64,000 bases of DNA, taken from Heliomicrobium undosum. Lineage in GTDB: Bacteria > Bacillota > Desulfitobacteriia > Heliobacteriales > Heliobacteriaceae. The position numbers and the translations under genes are program-made. The notes beneath the pieces are model-generated. The model made no database searches. It was given only the letters and a program-made list of their open reading frames with translations, and was not told the DNA's origin. Numbering within the stretch: the stretch's first letter is position 1; each line of letters opens with the position of its first letter. The DNA is taken from contig NZ_WXEY01000008.1 in assembly GCF_009877425.1 (NCBI RefSeq), forward strand, positions 98,838 through 162,837, written 5' to 3'. Below, one piece after another: positions 45,630 through 55,754 of the stretch.

Positions 45630-46550
45630 TCAACTATCGATCCCCGTTTGAATGATATCGATCAGCGCTTGCGGGTGACCGTGGCCTTTCATCTCGCTGA
45701 CGACGGTGTCAACATCATAGGCCACTTCCCGGAAGGTGACGGCGACGGTGTCGCCGAGTTGAATCAGCGCGTAGGTTGCGTTGGGATTCCCCTGTTTTGG
45801 CTTGCCGACGCTTCCCACGTTGATGATGTGAACCCCGTCGACAAGTTTATGGAAGGTCTGGTGGGAATGGCCGCAGATCATTACATTGGCCGGGGTGAGT
45901 TTGACCAAAGCGCGGAGTTCTTCAATGGGCGTGTTCATGCGCAGGTATTCGTTGAGGCGGCGGGGCGAGCCATGAAAGACGTGGATGAGCCACTCGCCGG
46001 GCGCCGGTTTCGGCGGGCTCGCGTACCGCTCCACAGCCTCGCGGTAGGATTGGATTTGGGGGGCGTTGTCTTCCATGGTATCAAAGGCGGGATCATACAT
46101 GGGATAGAGGCCTGAGAGCGATTCCGGCGGTAAGGGAACGAGCGCTGGCGGTTGAAGCGGTTCACCAATGCGGTAAAACAAGTGGTAGGGCAGACTGCGC
46201 AGATGGGCCTTGTTTTTTTCCTCTAGGGTTTCCCTGGTGAAACGGATGGAGAATTCACCGACGGCTTGCGCCGTTTCCGACGTGTAGTCGCATCCGCAAA
46301 TCAGGCGAAAGTTCGCCGTGGCGTCATCGTAGTTCCCCATCACTGCGGGGATTTTCGCGTCGATGATCTTCTCAACCACCTCGTTGGGCTGGGGTCCGTA
46401 GCCGACGAGGTCTCCGGCGCATAGCACCAGGTCCGGATGCTGGGACTCGATATCGCTCAGGACAGCGTTGAGGGCTTCGGCGTTTGCGTGGATATCGGCG
46501 ATGACAGCGATGTTCACTTGCTTCCCACCAGAGCGTTTATTTTGCTGCAT
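45630..46550 (-). CDS. Calcineurin-like metallophosphoesterase
   Basis: A 306-residue cytoplasmic phosphoesterase. The dimetal motifs are complete: ADIHAN (DxH), AGDLVGYG (GDxxxxG), GNYDD (GNxD/E), HVFHGSP (H) and ICGHSHQ (GHxH). This resembles the YfcE/MJ0936 group, but an insertion of about 80 residues, Pro-rich and Tyr-rich, sits between GNYDD and the last histidines. The substrate is unknown. The ATG at 46550 follows GGAGGGGAAAAAGAT. Confidence 0.88.
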   Translation of the reverse strand: MQQNKRSGGKQVNIAVIADIHANAEALNAVLSDIESQHPDLVLCAGDLVGYGPQPNEVVEKIIDAKIPAVMGNYDDATANFRLICGCDYTSETAQAVGEFSIRFTRETLEEKNKAHLRSLPYHLFYRIGEPLQPPALVPLPPESLSGLYPMYDPAFDTMEDNAPQIQSYREAVERYASPPKPAPGEWLIHVFHGSPRRLNEYLRMNTPIEELRALVKLTPANVMICGHSHQTFHKLVDGVHIINVGSVGKPKQGNPNATYALIQLGDTVAVTFREVAYDVDTVVSEMKGHGHPQALIDIIQTGIDS

Positions 46551-46664
46551 ATCTTTTTCCCCTCCGCCAAGCGTTTGATTCTATGTTCGACCAAGCGGCG
46601 GGGGAAGTCAACCATGGACAAGTTAAGAATGGGTTAGGCTCAAAAACTTTTCTGCGCTCGTTCA

Positions 46665-46692
46665 TTGTGGACGGGCTTTTTTCGCGCATACT
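46665..46692 (+). promoter_or_regulatory. Promoter-like element upstream of selO, related to that at 51759
   Basis: TTGTGG, 16 bases, CATACT, then ACG. The same arrangement and several spacer bases recur before the DUF255 gene at 51759-51786. The distance to the selO start is about 120 bases. Confidence 0.5.
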
Positions 46693-46815
46693 ACGCCTGT
46701 AACTACAGAACAAGAGGCGCATGACCTACCTCCTCCGGCACACAAACCTGTTGAGTATCCCTAGGGCACGGGCGCCCCTCGAAAAACTCAACATAACTTA
46801 GCATAAGGAGATACA

Positions 46816-48291
46816 ATGACAAAAGAGAGGGATAAGGAGAAAATTGGATGGAACTTTGACAACAGCTATGCCCAGCTACCGGATAAATTCTTTTCCATGC
46901 TTAACCCAACCCCTGCGCACACACCGGAGTTGTCCATTCTCAACCACCCGCTTGCCGCAGACCTGGGTTTGAATGTCCAAACGCTGCATAGCGAAGATGG
47001 GGTAGCAGTGCTTGCGGGGAATCGCGTTCCGGAAGGGGCTTTACCGCTTGCCCAAGCCTATGCGGGACATCAGTTCGGCCACTTCACCATGCTGGGGGAT
47101 GGCCGGGCGCTGTTGCTTGGCGAGCAGATCACGCCCCAGGGTGAGCGATTTGATATCCAACTCAAGGGTTCAGGCAGAACGCCCTACTCTCGCCGGGGCG
47201 ATGGTCGGGCGGCCCTCGGACCGATGCTCCGCGAATACATCATCAGTGAAGCGATGCATTCGCTTGGAATACCGACGACACGCAGCCTGGCAGTGGTGAC
47301 CACGGGAGAGCCGGTCATCCGTGAAACCACCCTCCCGGGCGCTGTCCTGACTCGCGCGGCTGCCAGCCATCTGCGCGTCGGCACCTTTCAATACGCAGCA
47401 CAATGGGGCACGAGCGATGATCTCCGGACCTTGGCTGACTACGCGCTCAAGCGCCATTTTCCAGAGGTCGAAGCCGATGAGAAGCGTTATCTCTCGCTGC
47501 TGAAGGAAGTCATCCGTCGCCAGGCCGCGCTGATCGCGAAGTGGCAACTGGTCGGCTTTATCCACGGAGTGATGAACACAGACAATATGACGATCAGCGG
47601 CGAAACGATCGATTACGGTCCTTGCGCTTTCATGAATGACTACGACCGGGCAACCGTCTTCAGTTCCATCGACGTTCAGGGACGCTATGCCTACGGCAAC
47701 CAGCCCTCTATTGCTGGATGGAATCTCGCCCGATTCGCCGAAACCCTGCTGCCGCTGCTCCACGACGATCAGGAGAAGGCTGTTGAAATCGCCCAGGAGG
47801 CGGTAACAGAGTTTCCCCAGCTATATCATAATCATTGGCTCGCCGGTATGAGAGCAAAACTGGGACTTGTTAATGAAGAGAAAGAGGACGAACCCCTTTT
47901 CAAAGACCTCCTGAAGATGATGCAGAAGCATCACGCCGATTATACGAATACATACCGCGCACTAACCTTTGACAAGCCTGAGGATACGGCCATGAATGGC
48001 ACGCCGGAATTTACGGAGTGGTGTAAACGATGGGAGGCGAGACTGAGCCAGCAGCAGGAGCCGACTGCATCTTCCCATCAGTTGATGAAAAAGAGCAATC
48101 CCGCAGTCATTCCTCGAAACCACCGGGTGGAAGAGGCGCTGGAAGCGGCAGTCAAAGAAGAAAACTACAGTGTGATGGAGCGACTGCTTGATTCGCTATC
48201 AAAGCCCTACGCGCACGCCCCCGAACAGGCGGAGTACGCCGCACCGCCTGCGCCATCTTGTGGCCCTTATAGGACCTTCTGCGGGACTTGA
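46816..48291 (+). CDS. selO: Protein adenylyltransferase SelO
   Basis: A 491-residue pseudokinase-fold AMPylator that transfers AMP to protein hydroxyls and is linked to redox stress. Family landmarks: [36 protein letters not shown] (in parts: GHQFGHF and LGDGRA), [45 protein letters not shown] (in parts: HGVMNTDN and DYGPCAF) and the C-terminal FCGT. Length is normal. AAGGAG lies upstream of the ATG at 46816. In many SelO the C-terminus holds a selenocysteine/cysteine redox pair; here it ends in [10 protein letters not shown] with cysteines. Confidence 0.95.
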   Translation: MTKERDKEKIGWNFDNSYAQLPDKFFSMLNPTPAHTPELSILNHPLAADLGLNVQTLHSEDGVAVLAGNRVPEGALPLAQAYAGHQFGHFTMLGDGRALLLGEQITPQGERFDIQLKGSGRTPYSRRGDGRAALGPMLREYIISEAMHSLGIPTTRSLAVVTTGEPVIRETTLPGAVLTRAAASHLRVGTFQYAAQWGTSDDLRTLADYALKRHFPEVEADEKRYLSLLKEVIRRQAALIAKWQLVGFIHGVMNTDNMTISGETIDYGPCAFMNDYDRATVFSSIDVQGRYAYGNQPSIAGWNLARFAETLLPLLHDDQEKAVEIAQEAVTEFPQLYHNHWLAGMRAKLGLVNEEKEDEPLFKDLLKMMQKHHADYTNTYRALTFDKPEDTAMNGTPEFTEWCKRWEARLSQQQEPTASSHQLMKKSNPAVIPRNHRVEEALEAAVKEENYSVMERLLDSLSKPYAHAPEQAEYAAPPAPSCGPYRTFCGT

Positions 48292-48321
48292 TGAGTACAA
48301 AACAATGGAGGTCACCTATGA

Positions 48322-49059
48322 TTATGCTACATCCCTGGTCATCACAATATAGAATGAAATACCTGTAAATAGGACGAATATGGGGATCAGCATGGTCCAG
48401 ACAAAGGGAATGAAAAACTGATTCCAACCGACATGTTGTAAAACGACAAAGGTAGGAATGGCGGTCGGAATGAATGGTCCCACACTGCTGGATACAAAAG
48501 ATACGAAGTTCAGCACCACGAAAAGACCTGCACCCACCAGCGGTGGAACGAAGTGCTTGGTCCATAAGCCAATGCAAATGATGATAGGAACCAGCATGAA
48601 TTGCATCAGCGTCGTTTCCATGGCCAGTTGGAAATTGCGAATAAAAAGGTTCCAATCCAAGGGCGTCGATGTGAACTTCCACCCAAAAAGAAATGTCACA
48701 GCCGTCGACACCAACGATAACAGCATCACAAACAAAAATACGGTGATTATCTTTGATACAATGATCCTGGCGCGGCTTACAGGCAATGTGAAGAGGTTGA
48801 TGATGGCCCCGCCTTGATATTCCTGTACAAATACATAGGAAGCCACTGCTCCAAAAATAAAGGGATAGAACAACAGATGGTTAATCTGAAAAGCAACCGC
48901 AAAGAGTTCATTCCAGCTTTTGAACTGTTGGGTCTGATTCATTGTCTGGAGCGACGAGATGAGCGCGAAAAAGGGGGCGACAACCGAGCCAAGGAAAGTC
49001 ATCCATACCATTCGGGAACGTTTCCATTTCGTCATTTCTAATCGAATGCTTAGGATCAT
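48322..49059 (-). CDS. ABC-2 type transporter permease (BcrB-like)
   Basis: A 245-residue membrane protein with six hydrophobic helices (for example FLGSVVAPFFALISSL, HLLFYPFIFGAVASYVFV, KIITVFLFVMLLSLVSTAV, FVPPLVGAGLFVVLNFVSF). It overlaps the ATPase gene by four bases (ATGA). The pair resembles bacitracin/lantibiotic self-protection exporters. It is single-copy, without a second permease. The upstream sensor kinase and regulator probably control it. Confidence 0.85.
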   Translation of the reverse strand: MILSIRLEMTKWKRSRMVWMTFLGSVVAPFFALISSLQTMNQTQQFKSWNELFAVAFQINHLLFYPFIFGAVASYVFVQEYQGGAIINLFTLPVSRARIIVSKIITVFLFVMLLSLVSTAVTFLFGWKFTSTPLDWNLFIRNFQLAMETTLMQFMLVPIIICIGLWTKHFVPPLVGAGLFVVLNFVSFVSSSVGPFIPTAIPTFVVLQHVGWNQFFIPFVWTMLIPIFVLFTGISFYIVMTRDVA

Positions 49060-49982
49060 CTTGTCTCCCCTCCTGTCAGACGCATGAAGCGATCCTCCAA
49101 GGTCTCTTTTTGAACGGATAAATGAAATACATCAACCCCTGCTTCGACCAGAACTCGGTTCATGGCGTGTGGTTGTTCTAGCTGCTCAAAGACCTGGATT
49201 TCGCCGTCGTCAAGCAAACGAAGCTGTTGAATCCGAAGCTTTTCTTCCAATATCTGTACTGCGCGATATGGATTCGATGATTTCACCGTGAGATACTGCT
49301 TCCCCTTCCGCTCCAATTCATCCATGGCGATCTCTTCGACCAATTGACCTTGATGAATGATGCCGACCCGATCGGCCAACTGCTCAATTTCCGGAAGAAT
49401 ATGGCTAGAGACAAAGATGGTGATATTTCGATATTTACTCAAATCTCGAATGATGTGGCGAATTTCTCGAATCCCGGCCGGATCGAGTCCATTCGTCGGT
49501 TCATCGAGAATGAGCAATTCCGGTTCATGCAGTAATGCCCTTGCGATACCCAATCGTTGTTTCATTCCTAACGAGAACTGATTGACCTGTTTATCGGCAG
49601 CCTGCCCCAGCCCCATAAAAGAAAGAATCTCGTCAACGGCCTTCAGATTCGGCAGACCAATCATTCTCGCGTTATAGAGAAGGTTTTCTCGTGCCGTTAA
49701 GTGGGTATAGAACCCCGGATACTCAATCATGGAACCAATGCGGCGAAACATGTCTTGCCCGAAGGATTCCTTCGGTCGGCCAAACAGTCGAATCTGACCT
49801 TGAGATGGGCGAATCAGGCCCATGATCATCCGTATCGTCGTCGTTTTCCCTGCACCGTTTCTCCCCAAAAAACCGTATATCTCCCCGGTCCTCACGGATA
49901 GATTCAAGCCTTTGACCGCCCAGGTTCCGTTGTAAACTTTGCCCAGATTCGAGACTTCTAAAATCGGTGTCCTTTGATGCAT
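49056..49982 (-). CDS. ABC transporter ATP-binding protein (BcrA-like)
   Basis: A 308-residue ABC ATPase with Walker A GRNGAGKTTT, signature FSLGMKQRLG, Walker B LLILDEPTNGLDPAG and H-loop SSHILPE. The C-terminal 90 residues form the extension seen in BcrA/drug-export ATPases. The ATG at 49982 follows GGGAGGGAGAAAGAC. With the permease it forms an exporter probably involved in peptide-antibiotic resistance or immunity. Confidence 0.92.
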   Translation of the reverse strand: MHQRTPILEVSNLGKVYNGTWAVKGLNLSVRTGEIYGFLGRNGAGKTTTIRMIMGLIRPSQGQIRLFGRPKESFGQDMFRRIGSMIEYPGFYTHLTARENLLYNARMIGLPNLKAVDEILSFMGLGQAADKQVNQFSLGMKQRLGIARALLHEPELLILDEPTNGLDPAGIREIRHIIRDLSKYRNITIFVSSHILPEIEQLADRVGIIHQGQLVEEIAMDELERKGKQYLTVKSSNPYRAVQILEEKLRIQQLRLLDDGEIQVFEQLEQPHAMNRVLVEAGVDVFHLSVQKETLEDRFMRLTGGETR

Positions 49983-50070
49983 GTCTTTCTCCCTCCCTTG
50001 GATAAAAGTATATCCGAGGAAGTTTACAGAGACTTTTCTCCAACCTTAACCCTGCCTTAAATTGATCGGT

Positions 50071-50964
50071 CTATGCGGAAGGCCATTGGATGATAAAAGA
50101 AAGGCCTCCCTCCTCGGAAGGTTCTGCATATAGATTGCCCTTTTGCATGCGTAGAAGTTGCCGGGAAATCGCCAATCCCAATCCAAGGCCTTTGGACTTT
50201 CGTTGCCGTTGAAAGGGCTCAAAGATATCATCATCATCGACTTCGGGTTTCCCTTTCCCGTTGTCTTCAATGAGCGTCTGTCTTTTATTTACGTCCAATC
50301 TCACGCGTATCATGGTTACGTCAAGGGCATGATCGATGGCATTTTGGATGAGGTTTCGAATCACCCTTGCAACCGTTTCCGGATCAATGGTCACGTTGAC
50401 CACCAGTGGAATTTCAGCAATCAGTTGAATGCCTCTGGCTTCCAGCCCCGGTAAAAATTCTATCAGCACTTCACGGTGGGTTTCTGCAAGATTGATGGTT
50501 TGGGGAAAAATCTGCTCTTGATGCAAGTCCAACTTGGCCCACTCAAAGAAACGGTTCAGGGTGTTGAGTAACGTCAGCCCTTTATGGTAAGCCGTTTCTA
50601 TATATTCGTCTTTCTTATCGGGATTCGTCAGCCCTTTGTGCACCGCTTCGAGATACCCTAATACAGATGCCAGCGGGGTTCGCAGGTCATGGGTGATGGC
50701 GGTGATAAATTGCCTGCGCTGTTCATCATCCCTACGCTTGTTGCTCTCTTGTATATGCAGTTGTTGGAGAAGGATATTGACTTGCTCTGCGATCGGATGA
50801 AGCAACGAAAGGTGCGAATAAAAACGTACTTGTCGATTTCCCTGAATCGCTTCCGCCAACAGCCGTTGCATACGCCTGACTTCTTGATAAACTATCGCCA
50901 TAAACACAATGCCTGTTCCCAAGAAGACGATAAAGACAACAGTAACCCATCCGAACAGGTTCAT
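50071..50964 (-). CDS. Sensor histidine kinase next to BcrAB-like exporter
   Basis: A sensor kinase of about 297 residues with one N-terminal membrane helix (LFGWVTVVFIVFLGTGIVFM) and no visible extracytoplasmic domain. It has a HAMP-like linker, HisKA with ITHDLRTPLASVLGYLEAV, and HATPase with N box LIRNLIQNAIDHALD (RNLIQNAIDHA), EDNGKGKP and the G2 box GLGLGLAISRQLL. The ATG at 50964 overlaps the regulator's stop as ATGA. The lack of a sensing loop suggests that the transporter itself acts as sensor, as in BceAB-BceRS systems. Confidence 0.9.
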   Translation of the reverse strand: MNLFGWVTVVFIVFLGTGIVFMAIVYQEVRRMQRLLAEAIQGNRQVRFYSHLSLLHPIAEQVNILLQQLHIQESNKRRDDEQRRQFITAITHDLRTPLASVLGYLEAVHKGLTNPDKKDEYIETAYHKGLTLLNTLNRFFEWAKLDLHQEQIFPQTINLAETHREVLIEFLPGLEARGIQLIAEIPLVVNVTIDPETVARVIRNLIQNAIDHALDVTMIRVRLDVNKRQTLIEDNGKGKPEVDDDDIFEPFQRQRKSKGLGLGLAISRQLLRMQKGNLYAEPSEEGGLSFIIQWPSA

Positions 50965-51665
50965 TTTCCACACACCAATCGATAGCCTAATCCGCGAACG
51001 GTCTGCAATCGCTGCGGGTTAGCGGGATCCTCTTCGATTTTATTTCTCAATCGGGAGATGTGAACCATGACGGTATTGTCGTCATGGATAAACTCTTTTT
51101 CCCACACACTTTCATAAATCTGCGCGATCGTTACCACTCGATTCGGCCGCTCAGCCAAATATTTCAATAGGGTGAATTCTTTGGCTTTTAATGAGATCAC
51201 GTTGCCCTTTACTTTTACTTCAGTGGTATCACAATTGATTTCCAAGGACCCACAGTGAAGAATGGTTTCCTTTCCCACTTGATTTTCGGTGATATGATGG
51301 GTTCCCTCTGTTCGTCGCAAAACCGCCTTTACCCGAGCCGTCAATTCGATTAGGCTGAAGGGCTTCACAATGTAGTCATCGGCTCCGAGAGTAAAGTTGA
51401 CAACTTTATCCATGTCATTATCTTTTGCCGTTAACATGATCACGGGTTTGGATGTTTTCCGACGAATATATTGCAATACCTCACTACCATCCATGTCCGG
51501 AAGCATGATATCCAAAATAAATAAATTGAATTCTTCCGCATCGATGGAATCGATGGCGCTCTTTCCATCATGAGCCATCTGAACCTGAAAACCTTCGCTT
51601 TTTAGCTGATCGGCCACCAGTTTGGCTACATCGATTTCGTCTTCGACGATTAGAATTTTTCTCAT
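50961..51665 (-). CDS. OmpR/PhoB-family response regulator
   Basis: A 234-residue regulator: receiver domain with VEDE acidic residues, phosphoacceptor in LFILDIMLPDMDG and the lysine of IVKPFSL, then a winged-helix DNA-binding domain (LTAKEFTLL-like LKAKEFTLLKYLAERP and VHISRLRNKIEEDP). AAAGGGG lies before the ATG at 51665. It is transcribed with the kinase and probably activates the exporter genes downstream. Confidence 0.95.
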   Translation of the reverse strand: MRKILIVEDEIDVAKLVADQLKSEGFQVQMAHDGKSAIDSIDAEEFNLFILDIMLPDMDGSEVLQYIRRKTSKPVIMLTAKDNDMDKVVNFTLGADDYIVKPFSLIELTARVKAVLRRTEGTHHITENQVGKETILHCGSLEINCDTTEVKVKGNVISLKAKEFTLLKYLAERPNRVVTIAQIYESVWEKEFIHDDNTVMVHISRLRNKIEEDPANPQRLQTVRGLGYRLVCGK

Positions 51666-51758
51666 GGAAATCCCCTTTTAAATCTCATTTAAAGAATTCT
51701 ATGTGTCTTTATCATTCCCCAGTTTTTCCATCAAGCCAGTGGTTTTGAGCGTCGAATC

Positions 51759-51786
51759 TTATGGACAAGCGTTCATTGCGTATACT
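51759..51786 (+). promoter_or_regulatory. Promoter-like element upstream of the DUF255 gene
   Basis: TTATGG, 16 bases, TATACT, then ACG. It shares layout and partial sequence with the element at 46665-46692, 38 bases before the start codon. Confidence 0.5.
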
Positions 51787-51824
51787 ACGATTATACCGCT
51801 TACAACGCAACGGAGGTTAGAGAG

Positions 51825-53897
51825 ATGACCGTACCAACCAATAGGAAACCAAATCGGCTGTTCCAAGAGAAAAGCCCCTACCTCCTCCAGCATGCCTATA
51901 ACCCCGTGGAATGGTATCCCTGGCGAGAAGAAGCGTTTACAAAAGCCAAAGAACAAGACAAGCCCGTATTTTTATCCGTGGGATATTCTACCTGCCACTG
52001 GTGCCACGTGATGGAGCGCGAATCCTTCGAGGACGAGGAAGTCGCCGCCTACCTGAACGAGCACTTCGTCTCCGTCAAGGTCGACCGTGAGGAACGGCCC
52101 GACGTGGACCACATCTACATGACCGTCTGCCAGTCCTTCACCGGCCATGGCGGCTGGCCGCTGACGGTGATCATGACACCGGACAAAAAGCCCTTTTTTG
52201 CCGGCACCTATTTCCCCAAGCGCAGCCGGCAGGGCTTGGCGGGCGTGCTCGACATCCTGGAGGCCATCGTCGATCAATGGAAGAATGACCGGGGTAAGCT
52301 GGCGGCCGCCGGCGACCGGGTGACCGAGCACTTGCAGCGGGAGGTCCAGGCCAACAGCACCGGCAGCCTTGACGATGAGTCGATCATGCGCGGCTATGAG
52401 TGGCTGCAAAAACGCTTCGACGATGTCTACGGCGGCTTCGGCCACGCCCCCAAGTTCCCAACGCCCCACAACCTGCTCTTCCTGCTCCGTTGCGACAAGC
52501 TGGCCGATGTGCAGGAAGCGCTGCCGATGGTAGAGAAGACGCTCCGGCGGATGCACGCGGGCGGGATCTACGACCACCTGGGCTACGGCTTTTCCCGCTA
52601 CTCGACCGACGAGAAGTGGCTCGTCCCCCACTTTGAAAAGATGCTCTATGACAACGCCCAACTGGCCATGGCCTACCTGGAGGCGTACCAGGTGACGGAA
52701 AACGACGAGTACGCCGAGGTGGCACGGGAGATCTTCTCCTATGTGCTGCGAGACATGCACGCCCCTGAGGGCGGCTTTTACTCCGCCGAAGACGCCGATT
52801 CGGAAGGCGTCGAAGGCAAGTTTTACGTCTGGACGCCTCAGGAGGTCAAGGAGATCCTCGGCGAAGAGACGGGCAAGCTCTTCTGCCAGTGGTATGACAT
52901 CACCGAAAAGGGGAACTTCGAAGGTCAGAGCATCTTGAACCGCATCGACGCCGACAGGCGCCCCTTCACCCCGCCCATGGGCATGGACACGTGGCATCAG
53001 GTTTTGACCGACGCCGAGCAAAAACTCTTCGTCGCCCGGGAAAAACGGGTCCATCCGTTTAAAGATGAAAAGATCCTCACCGCCTGGAACGGCCTGATGA
53101 TCGCCGCCCTGGCCATGGGCTTTCGCATCCTCCACGACCGCTCCTACCTCGACGCCGCCATAGGCGCCGCCGACTTCATCTGGGAGAAGCTGCGCGACGA
53201 CAAGGGTCGCCTGCTCGCCCGCTACCGCGACAGCGAAGCGGCCTATAAGGGCTATATCGACGATTACGCCTTCATGATCTGGGCGCTCATCGAACTGTAC
53301 CAGGCCGACACGAACCCGCTCTGGCTGAAACGGGCGCTGGCGCTCCAGGAGGACCAGAACCGTCTCTTCTGGGATCCTGATCAGGGAGGCTACTTCTTCT
53401 ACGGCAGTGACAGCGAGGAACTGCTGACGCGGCCCAAAGAGATCTACGACGGCGCCACCCCCTCGGGCAACTCCGTCTCCGCCCTCAACCTGCTTCGCCT
53501 GGCCCGCATCACCGGCCGCGAGGCGTATGCCCGGCAGGCGGAAAAACTTCTGGAGAGCTTTTCCGGTAATATCAACGCCCAGCCGGCCGGATACACCTTC
53601 GCCCTCATGGCCCTCCTTTTCGCCCGCACTCCCGGCAAAGAGGTTGTTATTGTGGCGGACCGGAAAAAAGAAACCTTCAGCCGCGAATTGGAGCGACTCC
53701 ATCAGCTCTTCACCCCTGAAACCGTCTTTCTCTACCGCCTGAGCGGACCTGAGTATGAGGAACTGCCCGAGATGGCCCCCTTTGTCCGCGATATGGCGCC
53801 GCAAGGCGACAGCTCCACCTTCTATATCTGTGAAAACTTTACTTGCCGTCCGCCGACGACAGACTTGAGTGAAGTTCGAGAAAGCCTGCTGCGATAG
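51825..53897 (+). CDS. DUF255 thioredoxin-domain protein (YyaL/SSP411-like)
   Basis: A 690-residue cytoplasmic protein. An N-terminal thioredoxin-like domain (about 1-170) opens with [19 protein letters not shown] and has the CHWC motif at 57-60 within [16 protein letters not shown]. An (alpha/alpha) six-barrel glycosidase/epimerase-like domain follows ([44 protein letters not shown] in part). The family is widespread and its function unresolved. GGAGG lies upstream of the ATG at 51825. The first roughly 150 bases are more AT-rich than the remainder of the gene. Its promoter is like that of selO. Confidence 0.92.
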   Translation: MTVPTNRKPNRLFQEKSPYLLQHAYNPVEWYPWREEAFTKAKEQDKPVFLSVGYSTCHWCHVMERESFEDEEVAAYLNEHFVSVKVDREERPDVDHIYMTVCQSFTGHGGWPLTVIMTPDKKPFFAGTYFPKRSRQGLAGVLDILEAIVDQWKNDRGKLAAAGDRVTEHLQREVQANSTGSLDDESIMRGYEWLQKRFDDVYGGFGHAPKFPTPHNLLFLLRCDKLADVQEALPMVEKTLRRMHAGGIYDHLGYGFSRYSTDEKWLVPHFEKMLYDNAQLAMAYLEAYQVTENDEYAEVAREIFSYVLRDMHAPEGGFYSAEDADSEGVEGKFYVWTPQEVKEILGEETGKLFCQWYDITEKGNFEGQSILNRIDADRRPFTPPMGMDTWHQVLTDAEQKLFVAREKRVHPFKDEKILTAWNGLMIAALAMGFRILHDRSYLDAAIGAADFIWEKLRDDKGRLLARYRDSEAAYKGYIDDYAFMIWALIELYQADTNPLWLKRALALQEDQNRLFWDPDQGGYFFYGSDSEELLTRPKEIYDGATPSGNSVSALNLLRLARITGREAYARQAEKLLESFSGNINAQPAGYTFALMALLFARTPGKEVVIVADRKKETFSRELERLHQLFTPETVFLYRLSGPEYEELPEMAPFVRDMAPQGDSSTFYICENFTCRPPTTDLSEVRESLLR

Positions 53898-53911
53898 CCG
53901 GCTGTGCACTT

Positions 53912-53956
53912 AAAAAAGTCCGACACGCTCCTTATGGACCGTAGTCGGACTTTTTT
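53912..53956. terminator. Bidirectional terminator between convergent genes
   Basis: A perfect 13-bp inverted repeat, AAAAAAGTCCGAC and GTCGGACTTTTTT, giving T tracts on both strands, between the stops at 53897 and 53978. Confidence 0.9.
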
Positions 53957-53977
53957 GTATCTAAGCTAAAATTATCT

Positions 53978-54805
53978 TCAGCCAATCTGAGTTTTTCCTT
54001 GTTTACTATTCAAAATAGGCATGTAGACAGTTAAGTAAATATTTTGATTGTCATGAAGTATAAATGAAGCCTGTTTATAGCTCATACATCCCATCGAACC
54101 ATCTTTGACGGTAATCTCAATATTCGACTTTAGACAAAAAGGCAATTCTTCCATCCACTTTGCAAATTCTTCGTTTTTGTTATAAAGATCATTAATAATA
54201 CTCTCGAACTTCTCCTTCATTTCGGGTTGAATAGAACGTCGTATATAATCGGCTCGGAATAGAGCAAGCATTTGTTTCGCTGTCACGTCCCAGTTCACAA
54301 TGCGTTCACGAAATGAATCATGAAATAGGAAGGATAAACTATTTCGATTCTCTTCCGGAAGTAAAGATCCGATGTCACCAAAAACCTGAACAAAGCCATC
54401 GTTCCAATGAAGAATGTTCCAACAATAGTCGTTTAAAGCTGCGGGGTAAGGAATCTTCTGAACCAGAAGATATAATGCATCCAGTTCCTCGGCCGTCATA
54501 AAACTAAATGCTTGTGAAGACATCGACGGCATTTTGCCGATCAAGTACGATAAATAGGTTTGCTCTTCCTCTGTGAACTGAAATAAATTCACGATTCGTA
54601 TATACAAGTCGTCGGAGATATTGGCCCTTCCCTGTTCAATACGCTCATACCATTCCGGCGAGATATGCAGCAAACTTGCTATTTCATGTCTTTTCGGGCA
54701 GTTTGATTGATGCCGTTTATCGAGAACGCTCAGACCGAGCTTTTCTCTTTTTAGCTGTTTTCTTTTTCGAGATAAAAAGTTTTTCAATTCTTTCTGATGA
54801 TCCAT
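53978..54805 (-). CDS. XRE-type regulator with MmyB-like ligand-binding domain
   Basis: A 275-residue regulator. A helix-turn-helix lies at about residues 35-75 (KRHEIASLLHISPEWYERIE, GRANISDDLY). The C-terminal MmyB-like domain has the family landmarks YCWNILHWNDGFVQVFG, NSLSFLFHDSFRERIVNW and FRADYIRR. Such domains can bind hydrophobic, fatty-acid-like ligands. The ATG at 54805 follows GGGGGGGATTG. It is divergent from the acyltransferase-led cluster and shares its control region, so it is the likely cluster regulator. Codon use is AT-richer than in the flanking genes. Confidence 0.85.
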   Translation of the reverse strand: MDHQKELKNFLSRKRKQLKREKLGLSVLDKRHQSNCPKRHEIASLLHISPEWYERIEQGRANISDDLYIRIVNLFQFTEEEQTYLSYLIGKMPSMSSQAFSFMTAEELDALYLLVQKIPYPAALNDYCWNILHWNDGFVQVFGDIGSLLPEENRNSLSFLFHDSFRERIVNWDVTAKQMLALFRADYIRRSIQPEMKEKFESIINDLYNKNEEFAKWMEELPFCLKSNIEITVKDGSMGCMSYKQASFILHDNQNIYLTVYMPILNSKQGKTQIG

Positions 54806-54840
54806 ATTTTTCAATCCCCCCCTTGCGACATCAGAACAAG

Positions 54841-54867
54841 ATTATACTACCATAAACGCAAGGTAGT
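54841..54867. promoter_or_regulatory. Divergent control region with dyad for the MmyB-type regulator
   Basis: The dyad ACTACC-N10-GGTAGT (54846-54867) overlaps the minus-strand -10 TATAAT (54841-54846), which suggests autoregulation. On the plus side a weak TTTGTT/TACGAT pair precedes the acyltransferase. The binding protein is inferred from position. Confidence 0.45.
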
Positions 54868-54947
54868 TACAATTTATCCCATATTTGTTTGGGGATGTTT
54901 TTGCTACGATTAGGAAAACCAATTTTTTTCTGTTAAGGGGGGATTCC

Positions 54948-55754
54948 ATGGAGTCAGCACCGTTAATTCACAAAATGGAACCATACTTTGTCTGTCAAGA
55001 ATTTACGTTCAACGAAAAAAAATATGAAATTACAATCGCCTATAACAAAGACCTTCGATTCATGTCCTATCAATTCATGTATGAAAATTATCTTCAGAAC
55101 GGTCTTGGTTCCCCGCACCCATCGAACCTTTGGTACTCCTTGGCCGAACTGCTTCCCTATTCTGTAACAACCATCTTACTGCAGGAAGGGCAAGTGATTG
55201 GATCCGTAACCAGCGTGGTCGATTCACAGGCTGGCTTGCCGGTTGATGACGTTTTCTGTGACACCGTCAACGACCATCGGCTCACAGGAAAGAAAATGGC
55301 TGAAATCATCTCGTTGGGACTAAAGGCGGATAAGAGCGAGAGCCGCATGCTCCTCTCAAAACTGTTTAACTTTGTCACAATGATTAACTACTACGTCTTT
55401 CAGTTGACTCATCTCGTGATTACCGTCATGCCGAAACATGCGCCCTTCTACGAACGCCATTTATTATTTGAAAACAGCGGGTTAGAGGGATTTCACGACA
55501 AAACAGGCGTATCATGCCGGCTATTACATTTCGAGCTCGAAAGGCATATAGATGCGAAAACAGCCGCAGCGAAAACATTCTATCGCAACTTTATGCCCTA
55601 TGCGGAAGAACTTCCGATCATTGAAACATTAAAAAAGCTGATTCAACCCATATCCAAAGAGGATTTCACCTATTTCCTTCATTTAAGACCAGAAATACGG
55701 GCGAATGCCAAAGCCAAAGGAAAAGAGTACATTGAAACTATGTTAAGAGGGTGA
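54948..55754 (+). CDS. FeeM-like N-acyltransferase
   Basis: A 268-residue GNAT-fold protein of the FeeM/autoinducer-synthase-like type, which moves an acyl group from acyl carrier protein to an amino acid or amine. Landmarks: ITIAYNKDLRFMSYQFMYEN, IGSVTSVVDSQAGLPVDDVF, KMAEIISLGL (EisrL-like), LVITVMPKHAPFYERHLLFE (vnPrHxxFYer-like). There is no signal peptide. AAGGGGGG precedes the ATG at 54948, so the longer frame is not used. It is the first gene of the cluster; its stop overlaps the radical SAM start as GTGA. Acyl donor and acceptor are unknown. Confidence 0.75.
   Translation: MESAPLIHKMEPYFVCQEFTFNEKKYEITIAYNKDLRFMSYQFMYENYLQNGLGSPHPSNLWYSLAELLPYSVTTILLQEGQVIGSVTSVVDSQAGLPVDDVFCDTVNDHRLTGKKMAEIISLGLKADKSESRMLLSKLFNFVTMINYYVFQLTHLVITVMPKHAPFYERHLLFENSGLEGFHDKTGVSCRLLHFELERHIDAKTAAAKTFYRNFMPYAEELPIIETLKKLIQPISKEDFTYFLHLRPEIRANAKAKGKEYIETMLRG

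Noticed and set aside
51972..53909. 645-codon minus-strand open frame
   Set aside because: Antisense shadow of the DUF255 gene, produced by GC-rich codon bias; no recognisable domain.
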